From positions 1-59,110 of the IMG/VR virus record IMGVR_UViG_3300033551_000005: a DNA stretch of 59,110 bases; one strand, written 5' to 3'. Shown here piece after piece: positions 40,998 through 48,722 of this stretch (position 1 is its first letter; every line of letters begins with the position of its first letter). The DNA is from a virus. The notes under the pieces are model-generated. The model was not told where the DNA came from. It saw nothing but the letters and a program-made list of their open reading frames with translations, and searched no databases. The position numbers were made by a program, and so were the translations under genes.

Positions 40998-43087
40998 CAG
41001 CCGCTCACCACCGCGTTCTCCCAGACGACGTTGACGAAGCCGGTGTCCGTCGGGTCGCCGGTCTGCACCGTGACGTCGTGCACGCCCGGCTCCAGCGGCG
41101 AGGAGAAGTCGCCCTCGATGTTGGCCGTCACATCCTCGAAGCCGTCCGAGGCTCGGCCGTACTTGGTGTCCACGGTGATGACCGTACCGATGGGGATGTC
41201 CTCCGTGTAGGTGAACTGGTGGTTGCCGTACGTGACGAGGATCGGCGCCGTCATCTCCGGGAACAGGGTGATTTCGGGGTAGACGCACAGCGAGCCCACC
41301 ACCTCCACCGTGAGCGGGTCGGCCGCCGTCGGGCCGACACTCATCCAGGGCAGCGCAAGGTCGAGCACCTGGTCAGTGAGCGCCGTGCCGGTCCACACGA
41401 GGCGCGGCTGCGCGAACGCCGCGCCGACGGGCGCCACGTTCGTCTGCGAGAAGCGCTGCCACGCCGCGCCGGGCGACATCGACGATCCGTTGTTCACGGA
41501 CAGCGGCGCGCCGCCGCCGTCGTACCACTGCCAGTCCAAGCGCGAGGCCGGGCCGCCGCCGGGCGCCTTCCGAGCCCACCACGCCACCGTGTAGGTCGTC
41601 CCGGCGACGACCGGGATCGCTGACAGCCCCGACCCGGACAGCACCATCAGCATGGGCGACGTCGTGTTCGGCGCGATGATCACGCGCCGGAAGTACGGAC
41701 CTCCGTCGGGACCGGACGGACCGCCGGACTGCGGGTACGAGTCGTCCACCGTGGCGCCGTTGAGCGTCATGCTCCGGCTGGACAGGTCCGGGTCGGGGAT
41801 GAGGTTCTGCTCGGTGGCGTCGATGGACTGGACGTGCTCCGTGGTCCACAGCGCGCCGGGGATCGTGTCGCCCAGCACGAGGCGAGCGTCCGCCGCGTCG
41901 AACCGCAGCAGCACGGTGGCCCCGCCGATGTCCGAGCGGTTCCACGTCACCTCTGCGACGCGCGGTCGGCCGTGCACGAAGTACGGCCCCTGGTAGACGC
42001 GCTCCTCCTCGGTGGCGTCGGGGTCGTGGCAGTCGGTGAACAGCACGAGCGTGGCGCCGGTGCAGTTGCGGGACCACTCCTGCGTGAGCCGGGAGACCTT
42101 CTTGCGGGCGCTCATCTTCTCGGCCACGAACGGCTGGAGGTACGCGGGCGAGACCACGGTCCACGGGTTGCCCTGCGCGTCCACGAACGCCGTCGTGTAG
42201 GGCGGCTGGTCGAAGATCGGGTTGGCGACGATCGTCCCGTCGATGCCGCTGCGGATGCGCACCTCAAACACGCGGCCGGGGAACCGCTCCGAGCCGCCCG
42301 AGTTGTACGCCCCGACGGCTACCTCCGCCGTCGAGTTGTAGATCGAGGTGACGCCCGCCTGCACCACGGTGGCGCCGAGTTGCGTCCAGGTGACGCCGTC
42401 GGGACTGGTGTAGAAAAGGATGCTCCGGCCACCCGCGCCGTTGTCCACGTCGATGATGTACCGCAGCCAGATGCCCTCGCCGTCGGCCACCACCGGGATT
42501 GCCGTCGAGGACGCAGACAGCGTCGTCGTGCCGTCCGGCGACCAGAAGAACCCCAGCGTGCCGGTGGTGTTGACGCGCGTCGTCCAGGCGCGGTCCTGCG
42601 TGGGCGAGGTGATCCACTTGCTCACCGGCGCCGCCGAGCCCGACGGCGTCCAGTCATCCATCGCGAGGTAGACGGACACGTCGAGGTCGCCCGTGATGTC
42701 GAGCGCCGGAGCGTCCGGGGTGCGGGCGCGCCCAGGGCTCACGCCGTCGAGCACGAGCGCAGCCTGCACCTCGGGCGCGTTGTTGCACCCCGGGCAGTCG
42801 TCGTTCTTCACCTCCACCTGGAGCGTGATCTGCCGGGGCTCGTAGTAGTCCGCGAACTGCACGACGCCGTCGCGCTGCGCGAACGCGACGTCACCGTTGC
42901 GCACCGGAGGCACGCCGAGCCCGTCCGGCGGGAGGTTCAGGAAGCCGAGCGGGACCGTCGGCAGGTAGGGCTCCACCGCGTCCCCGCCGGACAGGCTGAT
43001 GCCCTGCTCCTGCGCCTGGAGGTCGCCGGTCGTGTCCTTGCCGTCCTGGTACAGGGCGATGCCCCAGGCCCCGCTGTTGCCGCTCAT
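40997..43087 (-). CDS. Dit-like minor tail protein with two lectin-type modules
   Basis: A 696-residue protein. The first 100 residues (MSGNSGAWGIALYQDGKDTT, ADYYEPRQITLQVEVKNDDC) look like a distal tail hub. An inserted module (about 120-290; DITGDLDVSVYLAMDDWTPS, GFFWSPDGTTT, FYTSPDGVTWTQLG, FPGRVFEVRIRSGIDG) has the jelly-roll pattern of laminin-G/ConA-like lectins. After a second hub part a CBM-like module (about 425-580; LIPDPDLSSRSMTLNG, GTTYTVAWWARKAPGGG, AAWQRFSQTNVAP) follows. Both could bind host wall glycans. ATGA overlaps join it to the tape measure gene and the next tail gene. Confidence 0.75.
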   Translation of the reverse strand: MSGNSGAWGIALYQDGKDTTGDLQAQEQGISLSGGDAVEPYLPTVPLGFLNLPPDGLGVPPVRNGDVAFAQRDGVVQFADYYEPRQITLQVEVKNDDCPGCNNAPEVQAALVLDGVSPGRARTPDAPALDITGDLDVSVYLAMDDWTPSGSAAPVSKWITSPTQDRAWTTRVNTTGTLGFFWSPDGTTTLSASSTAIPVVADGEGIWLRYIIDVDNGAGGRSILFYTSPDGVTWTQLGATVVQAGVTSIYNSTAEVAVGAYNSGGSERFPGRVFEVRIRSGIDGTIVANPIFDQPPYTTAFVDAQGNPWTVVSPAYLQPFVAEKMSARKKVSRLTQEWSRNCTGATLVLFTDCHDPDATEEERVYQGPYFVHGRPRVAEVTWNRSDIGGATVLLRFDAADARLVLGDTIPGALWTTEHVQSIDATEQNLIPDPDLSSRSMTLNGATVDDSYPQSGGPSGPDGGPYFRRVIIAPNTTSPMLMVLSGSGLSAIPVVAGTTYTVAWWARKAPGGGPASRLDWQWYDGGGAPLSVNNGSSMSPGAAWQRFSQTNVAPVGAAFAQPRLVWTGTALTDQVLDLALPWMSVGPTAADPLTVEVVGSLCVYPEITLFPEMTAPILVTYGNHQFTYTEDIPIGTVITVDTKYGRASDGFEDVTANIEGDFSSPLEPGVHDVTVQTGDPTDTGFVNVVWENAVVSG

Positions 43088-45606
43088 CGAGCCACCCCGC
43101 CGATCCTCTCGGTGCGCGACTGCGTCGCGTAACGGACGTTCCAGTTGATTTCGGCCAAGCGGCCACCCGACGTCGTCGGGCCAAAGAACTGCTGCGTGAC
43201 CGCCACGTCGCCTCCCCGGTTCGTCACCTGGGCCGGGGCCACGTTCGACCCCGTAGCCTGCGCTGTGCGCCGCAGAGGCGCGAGCGCAGCGCCGCCGGGG
43301 GCCACGGGCGCCAGAGCCTTCTCCATCGCCCTGGCGGGCACACGCACGTTCTGCGTGATGCCGTCCCCGACCATCTCTGCGATCTTCCGGCCGGACTGCT
43401 CCGGGTTGCCGAGGCCGGACAGCGGCCCCTCCTTGGCGGGCGAGAACGGCAGGTAGGCGCGGATCGTGCCCGCGAGGTTGCCCGCCGCCGAGGCGACTCG
43501 GCCGATCATGGCGTTGATGCCGTCGATGAGCCCCTGCACCACGTTCCGGCCCGCCTGGTACAGCAGTCCACCCAGGTTGCCGAGCGCGTTCCGGATGCGG
43601 CCGGGCAGCCCCGAGAAGAACCCGACCACCCGCCCGACGCCGCGTCCGGCCGAGGTGGCGAGGCGGCTGAACCCGTTGCTGAACAGCGTGCTCGCCGTCG
43701 ACCACAGGGCGCGCACGAACGCGAGCGCGCGGTTCCGCAGGTTGAGGAACCCGTTCACCACCCGGGTCACCCACGAGAGCACGCCGGTGATGACCCGGAC
43801 CTGGAACTGCGTGAAGTTCTGCACGACGCCGTTCCACCAGTTGCGGACGAGGGTGAGCACCTGCTTCCCGCCGTTGTTGAAGTAGTTCTTGATGGTGTTC
43901 CACAGGAACTCCACGACGCTGCCGAGAATGTCCACGACGCCCTCGGCAATCTGCACGAGGCCGGACCATGCCTTGTCCCAATCACCGGTAAAGACACCGG
44001 TGAGGAAGGTAATCAGGCCGCCGAGAATGTCGAAGATTCCGCCCACTACGTCCACAATCAGGTTGATTGCATTGACGACCTGAGCGCCGAATACCGTGAG
44101 GAACACGTCAAGGATCGGCATGAGCACCGGGATCAGGCCGGAGATAGCCGGGTACAGGTTCTCCATGAACAGCCCGGCGATCCGGCTGATCGCCCCGCCG
44201 AGCGCCGTCAGGATCGTGCTCACGAGCGGCGCGAGCGCGCCCACGAGGCCGACCACCAACTGGATGATGACGCCGATCACGGGCGCGAGCGCGGTCAGCG
44301 CCCCGCCGACGGCCTGCCCGAGCACGGCGGCGAGCGGGAGAAGGATGTTACGGAGCGCTGCAATCTGGGGCAGCAGTGCGCCGACGACGGCGAAGATGCC
44401 CTGGAAGATGGGCACGATGACGCCGCCCAACTGCCGGATCGCCTCGCCGCTCTGCTGGATCAGGCCAAAGAACGCCTGGAGGCCCTGCTGCGCCTCGGCC
44501 GTCTGGAGGAAGGCGGCCAGTTGCCCGGTCGCCTGCTCCAGGATGTTCAGCAGCGTGGCGCCCTGCTCGGCCCCGGCACCGAACACGGTGACGAGGATCG
44601 AGCCGACGTTGCCGATGATGCCCACGAGCGTGCCCAGGATGGCGTTGCTGCCCCGCAGGAAGGCGTTCAACTGCCCGCTCTGCGCGACGCCCTCGGCCCA
44701 CCCCGCGAACGCCTCGGCGCCGGTGCTGATGGCGCGAGCCATCTCGGTGGCCGGGCCGATGCTGCCGCCGAACAGCGCGAAGAACCCACGCGCGATCGAG
44801 CCGACGGCGGGCAGGATGGCGGCGAGCGTGTCGTTGAGCCCGCCCAGGATCGCGTCGATCTGGCGGACACGGGTGCCCTCGGTGGCCCACGCGGTGAACC
44901 CCCGGATCGTGCCGTTGAGGATGCCCGCCGTCTCCGTCAGCGAGGACTGGAGCACGGGCAGGAACGTCTCCCCGATGCGCGAGATGTCCTCGCCCACGCC
45001 CTGGAAGAACCGACCCTGGATCGAGCGCTGCACGCCCTCCCACGCGGGGCCGAGGGCGGTCACGGCGGAGACTACCTGGCGAGCCGAGGGCGCCAGGTTC
45101 TTCATCGCGGCGTCGAGTTCCTTCTGCGTCTCGGCCGAGACGGCGCCGGTCGAGGCCAGTTCCTCCTGCGCCTTGCTCTGCGCATCGAACGCCTCGGTCA
45201 GGCCCTGGCTCGCGATCTGCGTCGTCGCGGCGGCGAGCCCGAGCGAGGCGAAGATCGTGCCCGCCGAGAGCGCGCCGCCTGCTGCCTGCCCGAGCGCGCC
45301 GCCGACGGCGACCGCCCCGGCGACGATGCCGCCGAGCAGCGCGGGGATCGGGACGATCGCCCCGATGAGCCCCGCCCCCGCGCCGCCGACCTTCGCCAGC
45401 GAGAACTCCAACTGCCCGAACGTGCTGATGGCGTCCTCGTTGCGGGAGGCGCCCCGGCCGATGCCCTTCGACAGGCTCGTGCCGATCTTGTCGCCCTCCT
45501 GCTCGGCGTTGCGCGCCGCCCGGCGGGTGCCGCGAACGAGGTCGCGGTCCAGGTCGTCGAGGTCGGCACCCACCTCGATTACTGCCTCACCGAGAGACTG
45601 CGCCAC
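43084..45606 (-). CDS. Tape measure protein
   Basis: An 840-residue protein from GTG 45606 (VAQSLGEAVIEVGADLDDLD). It has a helical start, a long Ala/Gly/Ile-rich middle with repeated hydrophobic stretches (GLIGAIVPIPALLGGIVAGA, LIQQSGEAIRQLGGVIVPIF) and a C-terminal RIRNALGNLGGLLYQAGRNV with LVQGLIDGIN-type motifs shared by tape measures. It sets tail length: by the usual 1.5 Angstrom per residue the tail would be roughly 125 nm. It follows the frameshifted chaperones, as in most siphoviruses. An AT-richer patch near 43.9-44.1 kb is present. Confidence 0.93.
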   Translation of the reverse strand: MAQSLGEAVIEVGADLDDLDRDLVRGTRRAARNAEQEGDKIGTSLSKGIGRGASRNEDAISTFGQLEFSLAKVGGAGAGLIGAIVPIPALLGGIVAGAVAVGGALGQAAGGALSAGTIFASLGLAAATTQIASQGLTEAFDAQSKAQEELASTGAVSAETQKELDAAMKNLAPSARQVVSAVTALGPAWEGVQRSIQGRFFQGVGEDISRIGETFLPVLQSSLTETAGILNGTIRGFTAWATEGTRVRQIDAILGGLNDTLAAILPAVGSIARGFFALFGGSIGPATEMARAISTGAEAFAGWAEGVAQSGQLNAFLRGSNAILGTLVGIIGNVGSILVTVFGAGAEQGATLLNILEQATGQLAAFLQTAEAQQGLQAFFGLIQQSGEAIRQLGGVIVPIFQGIFAVVGALLPQIAALRNILLPLAAVLGQAVGGALTALAPVIGVIIQLVVGLVGALAPLVSTILTALGGAISRIAGLFMENLYPAISGLIPVLMPILDVFLTVFGAQVVNAINLIVDVVGGIFDILGGLITFLTGVFTGDWDKAWSGLVQIAEGVVDILGSVVEFLWNTIKNYFNNGGKQVLTLVRNWWNGVVQNFTQFQVRVITGVLSWVTRVVNGFLNLRNRALAFVRALWSTASTLFSNGFSRLATSAGRGVGRVVGFFSGLPGRIRNALGNLGGLLYQAGRNVVQGLIDGINAMIGRVASAAGNLAGTIRAYLPFSPAKEGPLSGLGNPEQSGRKIAEMVGDGITQNVRVPARAMEKALAPVAPGGAALAPLRRTAQATGSNVAPAQVTNRGGDVAVTQQFFGPTTSGGRLAEINWNVRYATQSRTERIGGVAR

Positions 45607-45612
45607 CCCGGA

Positions 45613-46349
45613 TCACCTTCCTCGTGCTGGTCGGCCGCGCGATCCGGGCGTGCCGTTGCTGTTCGCCAGGGTACCGCGCGGGCGCGGCGTGGCCCTGGCC
45701 TTGGTGGTGCCGTCGGGTGCCGGTGGCTTGTCCGGCTGCACCTGCGACTTGAACGCCTGGAAGGCGCTCGTCTCGTTGGCCGCTGACCACGGGGATTCCG
45801 GCGGGGGCTCCTCGCCCTTCGGCGGCATCCACAGTTTGCGGTCAAACTTGGCTAAAGCGTTCTCATCCTGCGCATTCCGGGTGGCCCAGTAGTAGATCAG
45901 GTTGAGCAACCGGTCGATCGGGAGCGCAGCGATATCCGTGTTACGTGACGTTGCCCAACCCTCCAGGGTCGGCCAGTTCTCCGACGCCAGGTGGAGCAGC
46001 CGGAACGTCACGTAGTAGGGCGGCCCGCGACCTTCTTCTGGAGCCAGCCGAGGATGGCCTCCAGGTCGGGGACGTCGAAGTCGTCCGTCTTGTCCTTGAG
46101 CCGGTTGATGAAGTACTGGCTCGGCGGGTTCGGCTCGGAGCCCTCGTCCGCCACGTACTCGGCGTCCAGGCCCTCCTGGAGCCAGTCGAAGGTCTCCTTG
46201 GTGAGGGAGATGATCGTGCCGCCGCCGACGGTCTCCAGGAAGATCTGTGCCTGCTTGGGCGGGAAGAACTTGAACGGGGTGCCGTCCACCGTGAACTCGA
46301 TGGGCTTCTTGTTCCGGGTGCCGGTGGTGAATGCCATGGATGCGCTCAT
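45613..46349 (-). CDS. Tail assembly chaperone GT-type fusion (-1 frameshift product)
   Basis: The frame that opens in -1 register near 46040 reads EEGRGPPYYVTFRLLHLASE and runs to 45613, ending in a basic tail (SRGRPARGR). It has no start of its own, directly precedes the tape measure gene, and overlaps the end of the 113-residue chaperone. This is the standard arrangement of siphovirus tail chaperones G and GT, which coat the tape measure before the tube assembles. The shift should occur between about 46010 and 46045, but no perfect X-XXY-YYZ heptamer is visible. Length of the fusion is about 245 residues. Confidence 0.75.
46008..46349 (-). CDS. Tail assembly chaperone (G-type)
   Basis: A 113-residue protein (MSASMAFTTGTRNKKPIEFT) with VDGTPFKFFPPKQAQIFLET and a helical C-terminus (LEAILGWLQKKVAGRPTT). 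It resembles the upstream tail chaperone of actinophages and is followed by the -1 frame extension. No ribosome site is seen. A TACGCT box lies exactly six bases before the ATG, suggesting a leaderless mRNA. ATG 46349 is chosen over an upstream frame opening for that reason. Confidence 0.8.
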   Translation of the reverse strand: MSASMAFTTGTRNKKPIEFTVDGTPFKFFPPKQAQIFLETVGGGTIISLTKETFDWLQEGLDAEYVADEGSEPNPPSQYFINRLKDKTDDFDVPDLEAILGWLQKKVAGRPTT

Positions 46350-46361
46350 ACGCAGAGCGTA
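46350..46361 (-). promoter_or_regulatory. Leaderless-type promoter of the tail chaperone gene
   Basis: Minus-strand TACGCT (46356-46361) followed by CTGCGT and ATG. The sequence TACGCTCTGCGTATGAGC closely resembles TACGCTCCGTACATGAGC at the endolysin gene. Confidence 0.5.
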
Positions 46362-46379
46362 TCCGACGTACGTCACACG

Positions 46380-46781
46380 TCAGATTTTCAACTGCGTAAG
46401 CACTCGGCTCAGCCACCGAGTTGCCCGGATTCCGCGGACTCGCTTCGCGAAGACGAACGCCCCGCTCTTGCCTCGGAACCGCAGCACCTTGGCCGTGCGC
46501 GGGCCGTGGTCGCGGGTGCCGCGCTCCAGCCAGATGCCGGTGTCGAGGTTGGTGCCGATCTGGTAGTTCACCGGGCGCCGAGCCGAGGGGAAGCGCTGGT
46601 ACTGGACCGAGTTGCGGGTGCGCCCCGTGTCGACGCTGCCGTCCGTCGTGAGGTTCATCCGGGCGCGGTCGCGAGCCTGCCCGGCCACGCGCCGGGTGAA
46701 CGTGTCGACGTCGCCGCCGGGCGCGCTCAGGCGCGCGATGGCCGCGCGGTCGAGCGTGATACGCACGCGGGTGCGGCTCAC
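46380..46781 (-). CDS. Tail completion / HK97 gp10-like protein
   Basis: A 133-residue protein from GTG 46781 (VSRTRVRITLDRAAIARLSA). The RDRARMNLTTDGSVDTGRTR stretch, NYQIGTNLDTGIWLERGTRD and a basic end fit HK97 gp10-like minor tail/tail terminator proteins, which cap or complete the tail. GTGA overlap with the connector gene upstream. Position just before the chaperones matches the usual order. Confidence 0.78.
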   Translation of the reverse strand: MSRTRVRITLDRAAIARLSAPGGDVDTFTRRVAGQARDRARMNLTTDGSVDTGRTRNSVQYQRFPSARRPVNYQIGTNLDTGIWLERGTRDHGPRTAKVLRFRGKSGAFVFAKRVRGIRATRWLSRVLTQLKI

Positions 46782-47347
46782 GACGCCACCCAGACCGAGG
46801 GCTCGGGGAAGTCGTACGGCTCCACGGGCTCGGGGTGGTCCTCCGGGCAGGCGCACGAGCCCTGCGCGAAGTAGACGCGCCACTCCCCGCCCATGCAGCC
46901 GCCCTCGGTCTCCTTGGGCGTCCACTGCTGGATCATCTTCTTGCTGAGCGTGGGGTTCGGCTGCCAGCAGCAGCGGATCGCCGTCTCCAGCAGCGCGGCG
47001 TCACGGTTCATGGCGGCGGCGTCGGCGGTCATCTGCTCGCCGGTCGGGGCGTTCATGTCGTCGTCGATGGTGTGCGCACACCGGAGCACCGAGACGCCCA
47101 ACTGCACGGCCCAGAACAGCGGGTTGCAGTTGCTCGCCGTGGTGTCGATCGAGGGGAACGTGCGGCTCGGGAACCGCTCGATCACGCGGACGGCCAACTG
47201 CCCGGCGCAGCAGTCGTCGTCGGGCACGGTGGCCCCGGGGTTGAGGAACGCCTTGCCGACCGGGACACCGGCCTCCACGAGCGCGCCGTTCGCGCAGGTG
47301 AGCAGCGCCCACATCTCGGCGGTCAGGGTGTCAGGGATCACGGCCAT
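46778..47347 (-). CDS. Head-to-tail connector / tail-completion protein
   Basis: A 189-residue protein (MAVIPDTLTAEMWALLTCAN) rich in Cys, with DDDCCAGQLAVRVIERFPSR, FWAVQLGVSVLRCAH and WRVYFAQGSCACPEDHPEPV. Proteins of this size and Cys pattern sit between the connector and gp10-like genes in related actinophages. TACTCT lies exactly six bases before the ATG and there is no ribosome site, so it may be translated from a leaderless mRNA. It is the first gene after the inserted plus-strand island. Confidence 0.7.
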   Translation of the reverse strand: MAVIPDTLTAEMWALLTCANGALVEAGVPVGKAFLNPGATVPDDDCCAGQLAVRVIERFPSRTFPSIDTTASNCNPLFWAVQLGVSVLRCAHTIDDDMNAPTGEQMTADAAAMNRDAALLETAIRCCWQPNPTLSKKMIQQWTPKETEGGCMGGEWRVYFAQGSCACPEDHPEPVEPYDFPEPSVWVAS

Positions 47348-47359
47348 GCAGCCAGAGTA
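47348..47359 (-). promoter_or_regulatory. Leaderless-type promoter of the connector gene
   Basis: Minus-strand TACTCT (47354-47359), six bases (GGCTGC), then ATG. It restarts late transcription downstream of the plus-strand island and is divergent from the island's own promoter. Confidence 0.5.
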
Positions 47360-47379
47360 GACGGATTTCGCGGCAGGAG

Positions 47380-47424
47380 TTGTTCGTCGCGCTTACTGAT
47401 GCTAATGTTACGTACGTCAGCACA
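47380..47424 (+). promoter_or_regulatory. Repeated phage promoter and leader, copy 9
   Basis: TTGTTC (47380-47385), 17-bp spacing, TGCTAATGTTACGTACGTCA then GCACA. It drives the plus-strand island that interrupts the late operon. Confidence 0.8.
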
Positions 47425-47447
47425 AACCGCCAGACCAGGAGGTCACC

Positions 47448-47969
47448 ATGAACACCGCCACCGTCAAGCAGATCGAGTTCATCAACCGTCTCCAGGCCGA
47501 GCGCCGCTGGGAGACCACCCCGGCGATGGCGACCATGGTCGAGGACGCCCGGTTCGCCTGGCGGAAGGGCGAGTTCAGCAAGCGGGATGCCTCGCTGCTG
47601 ATCCACGACCTGGGGTTCATGCCGCGCCGGGACGCCGAGGTCGCGAAGAGCGCCGACGCCGTCGAGGACCGCGTCAGCCTGGAGGGGATGCACCGGCTGG
47701 GCGGCAAGATCTACAAGGTCCAGGTCGCCGTGAACGGCTCGGGCAACGAGTACGCCAAGGAACTGCGCAACCTGGGCGACGTGGACGGGTTCGGCTTCGT
47801 CTACGCGCCGGGCGTCGTGCGCAAGTTGTCGGTGCGCACCCGGCTCACGCTGGAGGAGGCCAAGGAGTTCGGCGCCCTCTACGGCACCTGCTGCGTGTGC
47901 GGCCGAACGCTGACCGACGAGAAGAGCATCGCGGCGGGCATCGGCCCGGTCTGCGCTGGCAAGTTCTGA
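47448..47969 (+). CDS. DUF6011-like zinc-ribbon protein
   Basis: A 173-residue protein (MNTATVKQIEFINRLQAERR). The N-terminal helical region (KQIEFINRLQAERRW...SKRDASLLIHDLGFMP) and the C-terminal CCVCGRTLTDEKSIAAGIG with PVCAGKF form the zinc-ribbon pattern typical of DUF6011 proteins, common in actinophages and plasmids. Start behind AGGAGGTCACC. First gene of a three-gene plus-strand cassette inside the minus-strand structural operon. Role unknown; nucleic-acid binding is plausible. Confidence 0.75.
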   Translation: MNTATVKQIEFINRLQAERRWETTPAMATMVEDARFAWRKGEFSKRDASLLIHDLGFMPRRDAEVAKSADAVEDRVSLEGMHRLGGKIYKVQVAVNGSGNEYAKELRNLGDVDGFGFVYAPGVVRKLSVRTRLTLEEAKEFGALYGTCCVCGRTLTDEKSIAAGIGPVCAGKF

Positions 47970-48022
47970 CCCACCCCGGCCGGGCGCCCCGCGCGCCCGG
48001 CCTCACCCCGGAGGAGAGCACG

Positions 48023-48238
48023 ATGGCAACACAGCAGGTCAAGGAGCCGGTGTACGAGTACACCTGCGACGGATGCGGCAAGTCGACGATCGTCGTCGAG
48101 GGCGAGGACCAGCCGCTCGGCATCGAGGGCAAGGTGGCCGAGCACCACGCCGGTGGCGGCAACGGGGGCGACTTCTGGGCCTGCTCCCGGAAGTGCCTGC
48201 GCAAGGCGATCATCACGGTCCTGGACGAGGCCTACTGA
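48023..48238 (+). CDS. Small Cys-rich zinc protein
   Basis: A 71-residue protein (MATQQVKEPVYEYTCDGCGK). CDGCGK and CSRKCLRKAI, with HH between them, make a likely zinc finger. GGAGGAGAG precedes the ATG, and the stop overlaps the next ATG. Second gene of the island. Function unknown. Confidence 0.65.
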   Translation: MATQQVKEPVYEYTCDGCGKSTIVVEGEDQPLGIEGKVAEHHAGGGNGGDFWACSRKCLRKAIITVLDEAY

Positions 48239-48657
48239 TGGGCGCCGAGATGCTGCCCGCGTGGGTCGAGGTCGGCGCCCACGCGCTGGTGACGTGGGGC
48301 CTGCGCGACGAGTACGTCACGAAGGTGGTGGTCACGAAGATCACCCCGTCCGGCCAGGTCGTGCTGAACGGCGGCCAGCAGAGCGAGCGCCGGTTCATGG
48401 CCCGGGACTTCAAGGCGGACGGCACGGCGCACCGCTGGGGCTCCGGCACGTTCGCCTCGTCGTACGACCTGTACTCGATCGACCACGAGCGGGCGCCGCG
48501 CATCCTCGCGCAGCAGGAGCAGAACCAGACCTGGAACCGGGTGCGCCGGGACATGGACGCGCTGGAGAAGGGCAAGACGCTGAACGACGCCGCCGCGCTC
48601 GTGCAGTCGCTGACCTCGTGGAGGCGAGCGGTGGAGAACTTGTCCGCTCTGTCCTGA
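48238..48657 (+). CDS. Hypothetical 139-residue protein of the island
   Basis: Starts MGAEMLPAWVEVGAHALVTW. Strand-rich first part (VTKVVVTKITPSGQVVLNGG), then RFMARDFKADGTAHRWGSGT and a helical end (NAAALVQSLTSWRRAVENL-like). It ends three bases before palindrome member 4. No family recognised; typical of a late-inserted accessory gene. Confidence 0.6.
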   Translation: MGAEMLPAWVEVGAHALVTWGLRDEYVTKVVVTKITPSGQVVLNGGQQSERRFMARDFKADGTAHRWGSGTFASSYDLYSIDHERAPRILAQQEQNQTWNRVRRDMDALEKGKTLNDAAALVQSLTSWRRAVENLSALS

Positions 48658-48659
48658 TC

Positions 48660-48718
48660 GTTCTTCCTTCATCACCCACCCTCCTTATAGGGAGGGTGGG
48701 TGATGATGAAAGAAGAAC
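48660..48718. repeat. Dispersed palindrome family, member 4
   Basis: GTTCTTCCTTCATCACCCAC and GTGGGTGATGATGAAAGAAG with terminal AAC, around a CCTCC/GGAGG core and TTATA loop. Three extra bases (ATC repeat) bulge on one side. It lies exactly between the converging island and connector genes and is followed by CACGACTAGGTGA, as is member 2. Confidence 0.85.
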
Positions 48719-48722
48719 ACGA

